DNA of 64,000 nucleotides from Lathyrus oleraceus (lineage: Eukaryota > Streptophyta > Magnoliopsida > Fabales > Fabaceae), in NCBI RefSeq assembly GCF_024323335.1, contig NC_066581.1:347452409-347516408 (forward strand), written 5' to 3'. Both the position numbers and the translations under genes were made by a program. Under the pieces are notes generated by a model. It had not been told where the DNA came from. It worked only from the letters and a program-made list of their open reading frames with translations, and made no database searches. How positions within the stretch are numbered: the first letter of the stretch is position 1; each line of letters starts with the position of its first letter. This document shows, piece after piece, positions 11,285-20,533 of the stretch.

Positions 11285-12144
11285 TTGCATGGCAATTGAA
11301 AAATTGGCTAAACTAGGTCACTTTTTTTCCGTAAGTATACTACTTCTGGTTTTTTTATATAAACAAAAAGGTATTGCTAATATAAATAACCAGAGGAAAT
11401 AACTAAATGTGAAATTATTTGTATTATTACTATTATTATTTAGAAAAAAATACTTGTATTATCACTATTATACATAAAAAGTTACATGTATTTTTTTAGT
11501 GACTATTATTATTATTATACATTATATCTACATTATATATAGAAAAACAATTACTTCTTTGTGATCATATATAGCTATTATTTGAATATAGTTATTTTTA
11601 TTTAATATCTGAAGTCGTTGTTCGGTGTATATATTACTAAGAAGCTTTTCGTTGTGAGGACAACTTGGGTGATTTGTTGGTTCCTTCTCCAGGGATTTGA
11701 ATGTTATTGTAGCTTCTCCTATCTTGTGCAGTTCTGTTGGATTGTAAATAGATGATCCGTCCAGTTCCTATGGAGATCGGTGTCATATGATCTACTTTGG
11801 ATTAGATGATTACTCTTCTTTCTTAGTACTCATACTTCTATTGATTTTTGTATATAGGTTAGTGTTTCAAGACCTATTCTAAAGAGATGTATGAGCTCCT
11901 CTTCCCTGTGCTTCTCGTTTAGTGCAACATTTTTCTTTGGTTTATGGGATTTTTTGTGAGCTTGATAGTAATTTAGCTACCAAAAATTTAAAAATAGACA
12001 AACAAGTAGAATGTTCCTTTTAAGTTGAGAGTTGAGTGATGAGGTAGTAGTGGATGAATTGTTGGGCGTAGGAAGTGAGAGATCGTGGGGTCTTATAAGA
12101 ATAGACAAACAAGTAGAATGTTCCTTTTAATGTTGATATGATCT
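11285..12144. other. Downstream flank of zinc-finger gene; no gene seen
   Basis: AT-rich 3' flank turning to more balanced composition after about 11640, possibly the leader of the LINE whose endonuclease relic follows. A 30-bp direct repeat (11994-12023 and 12101-12130, AATAGACAAACAAGTAGAAT plus ten bases) lies 107 bp apart. No reading frame is supportable. Confidence 0.5.
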
Positions 12145-12345
12145 TTTAATGTTTGTGGTTTGGCGAGTATGGTTAAGGAATTTAATTCAACAAATTCTTT
12201 TGAGTTTGTGGCGATTCAAAAAACAAAATTTAGTGTGGTGTTTGCTTCTCTGATATACTATCTTTGGGTTAATGGGTTTTGTGAGTGGAGCTTTGTCCTG
12301 CCGGTTCACAACATTGGTGGTCTTATTAATTTTTATTTAGTGTAG
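12145..12345 (+). pseudogene. LINE (L1-type) endonuclease relic
   Basis: The frame reads FNVCGLASMVKEF, then FEFVAIQKTKF, then LWVNGFCEWSF and HNIGGLI. This follows the spacing of the start of the L1 apurinic/apyrimidinic endonuclease: an N-x-x-GL opening, the Q-E-T-K box carrying a catalytic Glu, a Trp, and a GGL/W box. Here the catalytic Glu of QETK is replaced by Lys (QKTK), so the copy is inactive. The reverse-transcriptase part is not recognisable downstream. Opposite strand to the other LINE relic, so a separate insertion. Confidence 0.65.
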
Positions 12346-12881
12346 TTCATAAGGGTCCTCAATTTTCTCCTTTTTAGGTTTCAGCTATGTTGGGGCCTAT
12401 CTTGGTTAGGATGCGTCTCTTACCACATGTTTTGTTGTAAATGTGTATCTAAGTTGTGTCTTATTTGATAAGTAGGTTCGTCGAGATGACTTATTCTTAT
12501 GTAAAGAGATTCTACGAGGTGTGATGTGTGTGTGGAGTTATGTGCTTGCAGGTATAATGACTGCAGGAATCTATTAATCTATTTGGTTTTATGATGACAA
12601 TACTATGAGATAAAGTCTTCATCTGATGTGGTGATCAAGTTTTTGTGTGCTCACATGCAACAAAAGTAAGTTTTATAATTATCATATCCATAGAGACCAG
12701 TGGTTTCAAAAGATCGTTCAACAGTTTTTAAGATTTTAAGTAGAGAATGGTTTTATGTTTGTTATGATACGTAAAAGTAAATGACATAAAATAAATGATA
12801 GAAAGTAAAATGGATATTTTGGTGTTAACCAATAAGAAAATTTTACTACTGATAGATTTTGTTATTGCATATTTATCACGT
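12346..12881. other. Unassigned spacer
   Basis: No supportable reading frame. May be further LINE debris on the left; it ends exactly where the next LTR begins. Confidence 0.4.
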
Positions 12882-13345
12882 TGTCGCGCCGGGAAAAGTA
12901 CCTGAGGGCATCGCACGCTCGAAGATACAACAAAGTCGCCACCGAACTTTATTTATTCCAGAAGGAAAGGGAAACTATTGATAAAACCCAAGGGGAGGAG
13001 AAAAAAGGTAAGGAAGTCGGTTATGCAAGGGAAATGTATTATCATCCCTCACATTTGTTGTACTCAACGTGAATCATTTTGATTGTTCTTTGCGCGAATG
13101 GGTGTTACTATCTAAATCAACTTGCGATTGATGTAAATTAAAGGGAAAAATAAGTTTATTAATTAGTGTGCTCGTCAAGGATTCGAATCCTCGTGCTTAC
13201 GTATTCTCATAGTACGATGAGAAAATCAGAACTTTGTAGTCCGTGGTAGAAAATACGGATGTGTTGGTTGTCTTTAGGGAGCAGTTATAATCGTATCCTA
13301 GAAGTGTGTAGACGTTAGCTGATTCTGATCCTTATTCGGATGCTC
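12882..13345 (-). mobile_element. LTR 3' end fragment, same family as the one ending at 2037
   Basis: Plus-strand left edge TGTCGCGCCGGGAAAAG is the reverse complement of an LTR end in ...GCGACA. It is followed by GCATCGCACGCTCGAAG, AAAGTCGCCACCGAACTTT (about 12932-12950), a GGAAGTCGGTTATGCAAGGG block (about 13010), and a CTACG...CGTAG stem-loop (13189-13250) next to GGATTCGAATCCTCGTGC. The LTR probably continues right through the GTTTAAAC array and the 14.1-14.3 kb module. The LTR start and internal region are not recognisable. Confidence 0.65.
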
Positions 13346-13550
13346 TAAGCTTTTAGTTTGACTGCTAAAGAACGAATTATAACAGTTCTTTTTTGAAAAG
13401 AAAGAAAATCATTTTAAAAAAGTTTGTGTGATAAAGAAAAAGAAAGAGTTGCTTGCATTGAAATAAAGAAAGAAAGAGAACTTGCTTTGAATTGCAAAAG
13501 TGTTGTTTGAATTGTAAAAGTGACGGTGCAATGAGGAAAGATTTGTGAAA

Positions 13551-14070
13551 TGATGTTTAAACTGGATAGTGGTGTTTAAACCAAGAACAAGAATAAAAAT
13601 GGTGTTTAAACCAAAAAGGGTAATAGAAAGTAGAAGTGGTGTTTAAACCAAAACGGGTAATAAAAGTGTGGAGTTTAAACCAAAAAGGGTAATAGAAAGT
13701 AGAAGTGGTGTTTAAACTAAGGAATTAATAAAAGTGGTGTTTAAACCGAAGAAGAAAGGAAAGTGTGGTGTTTAAATCAAATAGGAAAATAGAAGTGTGG
13801 TGTCTAAACCGAAGAAATGATGAAAGTGGTGTTTAAACCGAAGAAGTGATAGTCGTGTAGTGTTTAAACCAACAGGAATATAGGGATCATAAAGGTGGTG
13901 CTTAAACCAATCAGGCATAAAAATGATGTTTAAACCAAAGTAATAGTTGAAGTCAAAAGAGTGGTGTTTAAACCAAGAGGATATGAAAGTGGTATTTAAA
14001 CCAGGAGGATATGAAAGTGGTGTTTAAACAAAGAGAAGGAATAATAATTATGTTTAAACCAAATAAATAT
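13551..14070. repeat. Tandem array built on the palindrome GTTTAAAC (~17 units)
   Basis: About seventeen irregular units of 22-40 bp, each with GGTGTTTAAACC or a one-base variant followed by an A/G-rich filler such as AAAAAGGGTAATAGAAAG. The palindromic core is far better kept than the filler. No open frame. It sits inside an LTR-like stretch between the U5-like end and a module shared with three other LTR fragments. Confidence 0.85.
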
Positions 14071-14114
14071 GATGTATGGATGAGGTATTGTTGATGTTGA
14101 TTGTTGAATTGTAT

Positions 14115-14315
14115 GTGGGGAAAAAGACTTGACAGTTATTCTATTCGAATTTCACTAAAGTTTATGAGTGGAGGTGAATACTCTGAACAACTAGGTCAGG
14201 CGTCCCAAATCCAAAGATATTCAAAATGAGGATAGGAATACTCCCTCTCATCCATTATCTACTACTTATGCCTCATGGCACACAATTCGCATCATAACTG
14301 ACAAATATTGACAGA
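14115..14315 (-). repeat. Shared LTR module, copy 1
   Basis: Contains CACTAAAGTTTATGAGTGGA, then GGTGAATACTCTGAACAACT, a GATATTCA box, the CTCTCATCCATT box, and ends CTCATGGCACACAAT. The same ordered boxes occur near 17905, 18130 and 21110, each to the right of a U5-like LTR end, so this is an internal LTR block of one lineage. Confidence 0.6.
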
Positions 14316-14761
14316 AGAATCTTTTTATTATGCTTGAATGATGAAGAAATGATCCAGTCCTGATGTCCTTTTGTCTTTATTGTTTGCATGATGTCTTTAA
14401 CTTGTGTTTGACTTGGAGAAACAATGTGAGGTAAGTATAGAGGTATTGCGCCTAACAGATTGAGGCCCAATGCAAAGTGTAGATGTTGTGTTCAGCAGGG
14501 AGGTGCAGAGAAAAACAAAGGTGTGAATAGAAAATTCAGCAACTTCATCTTCCATGCTTGTCTTCTTCTTCCAAGCTTCCATTGTCTTGATCCACCGCAT
14601 CGGAGGTGTCGGAGTTGTCCGGAACAGTCAAGTTACAACATAAAAAAAAGCTCCTCTCCATCTCCTATTTCCAAAGCTCTTATCAATTTAATCTAATACT
14701 CAACAAAATTTTAGAATTGCATAAAGAAAGTGATGAAGCCTAACCTCTAAATGAAAATCAA
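14316..14761. other. Unassigned stretch
   Basis: Open frames in several directions but none with recognisable homology. A C/T-rich part (14550-14680) precedes the small frame at 14762 and could be a leader. Confidence 0.3.
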
Positions 14762-15022
14762 ATGATGGCGAATAAGAATCAAGCCACCGAACCTTGGGGC
14801 TTTGATTCTCCATTGCAAGAGCTACATCTAGGTATCAAAATTCAAGCAAACAGAGGAGGTAAAAAATTCACTGACCTGCAAGATGGAGAATTGTCTTGCA
14901 TATTATTGGAATATGAAGATGATGAAGATGAAGAAAACCAGAGGTATGCTACTTTGAACTTTCAATCTTCTATTTCTACAATGAACTTCTTCCTCTCAAG
15001 AATTAATTCTATAAAATTCTGA
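14762..15022 (+). CDS. Small unidentified open frame, possible first exon
   Basis: 86 residues, not recognised. It opens MMANKNQATEPWGFDSPLQ and has a strongly acidic run, EYEDDEDEENQ (about residues 50-60). Directly after that run the DNA reads CCAGAGGTATGC, a fair plant 5' splice donor (cut after 14951), beyond which the translation looks random. It could be the first exon of a captured or decayed gene lying within LTR debris. It could equally be chance; there is no second exon I can identify. Confidence 0.25.
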   Translation: MMANKNQATEPWGFDSPLQELHLGIKIQANRGGKKFTDLQDGELSCILLEYEDDEDEENQRYATLNFQSSISTMNFFLSRINSIKF

Positions 15023-15629
15023 ACTGAATTATTATTGTTGTTGATTATATGAGTGTGAGACTAGTGTAGAGTGTAGGAGGTTTAACTCAAATGGTGACAA
15101 ACTTTAATGTGAAGCTTGCTCCAATGGTGGTAGAACTTTGGTGTGACGTGAAAGATATAAATTGAGAGAGTAAAATTTTGAGTTTGAGTGATTGTGAATG
15201 ATTGTTATAATTGTTGTTTGAAGATTGAATAGTGTGATGAGTTTATGTAGATGAATGCTCTAACTATTTCGATCAACTTTTTCGTGCAGCACTGTTAAAG
15301 GTTAGGGTAGCAGTTAGTGTTAATAGATTCCAACAGTAAGTTGATTATGAAGTTAACAGTGTTAGTGAGTTGTTAAATGGTTAGTTAGGATTATTATTGA
15401 AGTGTAATAGGGACTGTTATGACAGGTTGGTGACGTTATGATTAAAGTGAATTAGCGTAGTTCAAGTATTGATGAATGTTAGTGATGTTGTAGTAATTCT
15501 TGGTTCAAAGATAGGAAGTTGCTAGTGTTGTTGCATTGAATTCAAGTCCTGCTATGTGAACATGTTGTAGGAATTGGTTTGTGTTGGACCGGTACTATGA
15601 TGTATTATGCAGGCTAGAATTGCAAAAAA
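15023..15629. other. Unassigned G/T-rich stretch
   Basis: No supportable gene; G/T-rich on the plus strand with short GTTAGTG-like phrases. Probably LTR-derived. Confidence 0.35.
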
Positions 15630-15912
15630 TAGCAGGTGTAATTGGTTACCATGTTTAGCATAACCGACTACCAGAATGAAAAAAGGTGTTATGGGTTGTT
15701 GAATAAGACTCATCAAAGAAGGTGTAACCGGTTACCATGTTTTGTGTAACCAGTTACCAGAATGAAAATAGGCCTCTAGATGTTGGAGAAATACGGGTGT
15801 AACTGGTTACTCAAAATATGGTAACCGTTACCAGAGAGAAAAACTTGGCTTTTTTTGTGGTGTGGAAGCAGGTGTAACTGGTTACCAGGTTTTGGGTAAC
15901 CAGTTACCAACC
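15630..15912. repeat. Four units carrying TAAC-YGGTTACC inverted repeats
   Basis: Four units near 15637, 15720, 15799 and 15872 each start GTGTAA(C/T)(T/C)GGTTAC and end 20-30 bp later with GTAACC(A)GTTACCAG, so every unit can fold on itself and is also palindromic at its core. Non-coding. Probably part of the LTR-derived block. Confidence 0.8.
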
Positions 15913-16218
15913 CGAAAATTGTTTTTTTTCTTCATGTTATGCATTGGCTTATGTGAATGTAAGTTATACAATATCTTGATCTTTGGGGCTAATTGTGTAT
16001 TGAATATGGTATGTTTTTCCAGGGTTGGTGTTACATGTTTTCCATGAAGCAACATCCATTAAGATTTGGCAAGACATGTGGACTTGGCAAGGCATATGGA
16101 CTTGGCAAGGCATGTATCTAGGCTCTTGAAGATATTTTTGGAGGCTTGAAGGCTTAGAAGCACAACAAGTGGAGTGTCTTGGAGATGGATAAGGAAATAA
16201 ACCATGGTTTAGGATAAG

Positions 16219-16281
16219 TTGACTTTGGTCAACTAGTGGACCAAAAAGTCAATAGTTGACCCAAAAGTCAACAGTAGGTCA
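16219..16281. promoter_or_regulatory. W-box cluster (TTGAC/GTCAA), copy 1
   Basis: Six TTGAC or GTCAA cores in about 60 bp, including GTTGACTTTGGTCAACTAG. A better preserved relative lies at 19891-19943. TTGAC(C/T) is the binding core of WRKY factors; whether it acts here is unknown. Confidence 0.5.
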
Positions 16282-16465
16282 AAAGATGGAATTTTGAATG
16301 TAAATTTGTAATTTGGATCTTTTTGTAATAAAATGACTTTTCTTAAAATGAATGGTGTATGTAACTTGTGTCTTAAGAAATCAAGACTTCCTTCCAAACT
16401 TACATCTCTAAATATTTGATTTTTCCTTGAATATGACTTTGAATGAACCATGAAATTGAATCTCT

Positions 16466-16850
16466 TGTGAAGCTAGCGGAAATATATCCGCACGCATCAC
16501 ACGCTCGAACATACAACAGAGTCGCCATCGAACTTTATTTATTCTCAAAGGAAAGGGAAAACATCGATAAAATACGTGGGAAAGAGATAATATGGGTAAG
16601 GAAGTCGGTTATGCAAGGGGAACATATTAGCACCCATAATATTCATTCTACTCAACGAGAACCGTTTTAATTGTTCTTGCTTGAATGGGTGTTACATCTA
16701 AGGATTACTCGCGAAAGGATAACGGGAAAAGAAAAGAGAATATATAAAGTGCTCGGTGTGGATTATGTCCCTCATACCTACGTATCCTTATAGTGTAATA
16801 AGGAATTCAGAGCTACGTAGTTCATAGAACTAGTGGTGGGAGGTGAAAAG
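16466..16850 (-). mobile_element. LTR 3' end fragment
   Basis: Shows the series seen in other LTR ends: CGCATCACACGCTCGAAC, AGAGTCGCCATCGAACTTT (about 16519-16537), GGAAGTCGGTTATGCAAGGG (about 16600), GCACCCATAATATTC and a weakened stem-loop with CCTACGTATCC (about 16785). It resembles the fragment at 12882, but the terminal TGTCG edge is lost, so the left limit is approximate. Confidence 0.55.
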
Positions 16851-17149
16851 AAGTTGTGATAAAGGTATGGTCTGAACCAAAGAATATGTTGCTTGACTCC
16901 AAAAAGGGATGAAATCTAAACCCAAGAGAAAAACTGGCATTAACTAATATGTGGGTAGCCGGAGCGTTCGTCACTCTAAGGTACAGCCGAAAACAAAGAG
17001 AATTAAGTGTTTGGTTTCATAGCACAAACAACTCTCGGTTCACAAGCAGACATAAGATGGAGCTCAAAGAAATATTGTATTTGGCTCAAAGATAACAAAG
17101 TATCATATGGAGTGAATGAAGGTATAATTATGGCTGCATCATGAAGATG

Positions 17150-17290
17150 GACAGGGAAAAAATGAGTAAATATGGATAAATATGCTCGCGGAGGATTCGA
17201 ACCCTCGTGCCTACGCATTCTCATAGTGCAATGAGAAAGTCAAAGCTTCGTAGTCTGTGGAACTAATGCGGCACAAGGAAAGATTGATTG
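17150..17290 (-). repeat. Extra copy of the LTR stem-loop module
   Basis: GAGGATTCGAACCCTCGTGC, CTACGCATTCTCAT, a six-base loop, ATGAGAAAG and CTTCGTAGTCTGTGG lie in the same order as at 13189. On the minus strand CTACG pairs with CGTAG and CTCAT with ATGAG. It lies about 400 bp from the weaker copy at 16785, suggesting duplication inside this LTR. Confidence 0.6.
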
Positions 17291-17384
17291 GGTTGCCCAA
17301 AGGCAAAGCAAATTGCTTAATAAGCAAGAGTATGGAATTAACCCATGATGGTAATCAACCAGAAGGAATTTGATACGGTTGGCC

Positions 17385-17715
17385 TACACACTAGAGGATT
17401 TATAAGGCAAGAGAGCTTCGTCTAAGCACGAAAGGTCTTATAAGACGAGCAATGCATAAGGAATGGTTTGCCAATACACGAGAGGATTTACAAGGCAAAA
17501 GAGCTCAACAGGTTCGCCTAAGCACAAGAGCTCTTAGAAGGAGAATAATGAATAGAAGATAAGTTAACAACACACGAGAGGGTTTACAAGGCAAAAGAGC
17601 TCTAGGGGTTTGTCTAATCACAAGAGGTCTTATAAGACAAACAATGATTGTGGGTTTACCAAAGCACAAGAGGAATGATAATCAAAAAAATTATTGAATA
17701 GGGTTTGCCAAAGCA
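17385..17715. repeat. Tandem repeat, ~110-bp units
   Basis: Three to four diverged units with ACACGAGAGG(A/G)TTTACAAGG, CAAAAGAGCTC, GTTCGCCTAAGCACAAGAG and TCTTATAAGAC boxes. Non-coding, probably an LTR-internal tandem block. Confidence 0.65.
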
Positions 17716-17904
17716 CAAAAAGACTGACAAGGAAAATAGTGATTGAATTGATTGATTAAGATTCCAAGACTTGATCACAAGGGAATTAATATAAAGGATA
17801 TCTGAATATCAAAGAGAGTATGATTAATGATCCACTGATGAGAGAATGATTGGTGTGCAATGGTGTTTACTGTTGAAGTGTTGAATACTGGATACTTGCT
17901 TGAA

Positions 17905-18320
17905 GAAGACTTGTCAATTATATGATTCAAATTGCACTAAAGTCTATGAATAAAGGAGGATACCTTGAGCAACTGGTTCATTTTTCCCTTACCTTAAGAT
18001 ATTCTAGACAAGGATATGAATTCTCCACTCTCATTATTCTTTGCTTCTTAAGGCTCATGAGATACAACTTGAATCAGAATTGGCAAGTTGCTGATAAGAG
18101 ATCCTGATGATACAATGTTACTTGTTGTAGACGAAGACTTGACAATCATTTTATTTGAATTTTGCTAAAGTATATGAATAGAGGTGAATACGATGAGCAA
18201 CTGGGTCATTCATCTCGTGCCCAAAGATATTCATAATGAGTTAATGGAATTCTCCACTCTCATTCATTCTCTATTTCTTAATGCTCGTAACATACAATCT
18301 GAATTATGATTGACAAGTGT
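17905..18320 (-). repeat. Shared LTR module, copies 2 and 3 in tandem
   Basis: Two copies of the module also seen at 14115 and 21110 stand next to each other (about 17905-18090 and 18125-18320). Each has GACTTG(T/A)CAAT, a TGAATA(A)AGG/GAGGTGAATAC box, GAGCAACTGG(G)TCAT, CAAAGATATTC, AATTCTCCACTCTCATT and GATTG(G)CAAG. The copies differ at many sites, so the duplication is not recent. Confidence 0.65.
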
Positions 18321-19890
18321 TGATACCTTTGTTGTGCTTAAGAAGTAGTCCATTCTGTCAGATATGCTTAATCAATGTTGACTTTGAAGTCTTGATCTTG
18401 CATTTGAACCTTGAGGTCTTGAGTTTCTGAGATTCAGCATATCTAATACAGCTTGAGCACAATGGACTTTCCCTATCAAGTAATAAAGGGTCTTTTGATC
18501 ACTTGAATAAGCTTGGGGATTAAAGCACAATACAAAGGATTTGGTTGACCAAAGTGACCTTTGGTCAACACTAATCAATGGGATTCAGAGAAATTAACTA
18601 GGATATGTACAACCCTAAATGATTTAATCAATGAAAATGAAATCATATATTTCTAAGTAAAGCCCTGAGCTAAGGGACCATGCATAAAAAATCAGAATTC
18701 TACCTAGGGACAAAATGGTCATATTCCACAAAATAAATTAATTAGGAAAATAGTTTCTGAAAATCAATATTTGATCAAAATTAATTAATTCTAATTATAT
18801 ATATTTATGCAAATGGAATTTTATCTAAAATTCACAAGTTTGTTAGAAATTTAGCAATCTATTAGAGATAATTTTGCAAGTTTCAAATCAATTAATGCAA
18901 ATAATTCTCTATATCTACTGCATTTGTGTTATGGTGAGCTCAGATTTTGTGTCATGTTTATTACAGGGTTCTTAAAATTATACAGGGTGCCGTCTATTTG
19001 AGTTTTGGAAGCCATATGTTAATTATTTCTAGCTGGAGAAATTTGGTGAATTTTTTAGTTATGTTAGGATAGATTTGAACCTCGATTGATAGCTGAAATT
19101 AGTGAATTGGTTAGTTCGAATTGAATCTGGAATTTGTTGTACATTTAGCTAGAAAATGGGTTGTTTTTCAGGGCTTGTGCATTTGAAGCTTCTACTATCA
19201 TGAGAAATGCAAGGTGTTGATTTTTGTCATATGGAATTTGCAGGATGTTGATTTTCTATGCATTTGGAGTGAAGGAATTGCTTTAGTAATTTGGTTAAGT
19301 TAGCAGTAGAAATTGGTTCATGAGACTAGATGTAGGATTTTTTAATTGGTTTTGTTATATTTGAATGTAATGAAGGTTATATTGTAATGAAACTTGTATG
19401 GAAATCTATTGGATTGTTAAGTGAAAGTTAAATGTGATAGTGTTCAATATGAAAAAAATAATTGAATGTGAGAATTACAAATTGTATTGGTGAAATGTTT
19501 TGGTTTAAAGAAAAGTTAATTATGAAATTAATGGATTAATGAAAGGTCATGAACTTTGAAGATGTATTGAATGAGTATTATGGGATGTATTGGTTTTGAA
19601 TGTTAGTAGGAAATTGATTGATGTTACACTTAAATGGTTTTAAATGTTATGTTACAATGGTTTTAAATGTTAGTAAAAGTTTGAAAATGGAAACTTAAAT
19701 GTTAGTCTTGAATGGTTTTGAAATGAATTGTTGGATTGTCACAAAATTTGAAATATATTAAATGTTTGTATTGTAGTAGTGTGAAATGTTTCAATGTGTT
19801 TATGTCTGACATGGTTTTATGCAAAATGGACATAATCATGTGGATGATGAATGAGGAAGTTAGAGTTAGTCTAAAGTCTTTGGGTGATCG
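18321..19890. other. Non-coding LTR-like or flanking stretch
   Basis: No gene recognised. Includes a short TTGACCAAAG...CTTTGGTCAA inverted pair near 18543-18568 and a G/T-rich region with repeated GAATGTTAG and GGTTTTAAATGTTA phrases (19560-19720). Confidence 0.4.
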
Positions 19891-19943
19891 GTTGACTTTG
19901 GTCAACTAGTTGACCAAAAAGTCAACAATTGACCAAAGTCAAC
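19891..19943. promoter_or_regulatory. Near-perfect 36-bp palindrome of W-boxes, copy 2
   Basis: 19891-19926 opens GTTGACTTTGGTCAACTAG and closes TTGACCAAAAAGTCAAC around a central CTAG, with one or two mismatches between arms. AATTGACCAAAGTCAAC follows immediately. Six TTGAC/GTCAA cores lie in 53 bp. It is homologous to the cluster at 16219. Confidence 0.6.
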
Positions 19944-20533
19944 TATAGGTTTTAGACTAAGATGTAATTGTATGGACTTGTAAAAATGTACCCTCTTGAA
20001 TGGAAATAACACTTTTATTTTAATGCAATAACTCCTTAATTTCAAATAAGATTTTCCCACCAAAACTCAAGTTTGAATCATAGGTTTTGAATCATGATCT
20101 TTGAATGCCTTATGGACTTTGAATGAATCATGTAACTTGAACAATTGGGATACGAATACACCATGGAACATGAGCTAATGGATGCACTATAATAAATGAA
20201 TCAATGGAATATGAATGAAAGTTATGAAACTTGCACTATGAAGCATTATGAAACATGAAGCCATGGACTAAGAATGCACCATGAACTAAGAATAAATGGA
20301 CTATAAACATGAATAACATGAATGAAATAAGGCCTAGGACTAAATAGATCATCAAACAAGTAGACATGAAATAAGGCATAATCCTCAGATGATTGATTTA
20401 AAATACCAATATCAAACTTGATGATTGATTCTAATGGAAATGTCATTATGAAAACCAGAATGACCAAATACCGCATTCCAAGAATTAGGGTTTCAATCAA
20501 TTGTAAGATCAACAAACAAACCCCATGGTCACC
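19944..20533. other. Non-coding stretch rich in ATGAA/CATGAA phrases
   Basis: Degenerate simple repeats of the kind GAATGAATCATG and ATGAAACATG; no reading frame supported. It ends where the next LTR begins. Confidence 0.4.

Noticed and set aside
13170..13190. tRNA T-arm-like GGATTCGAATCC
   Set aside because: Only a B-box-like string without A-box or cloverleaf; it is part of the LTR stem-loop module.
13551..14070. CRISPR-like array of GTTTAAAC units
   Set aside because: Short degenerate units with irregular spacing in plant LTR DNA.
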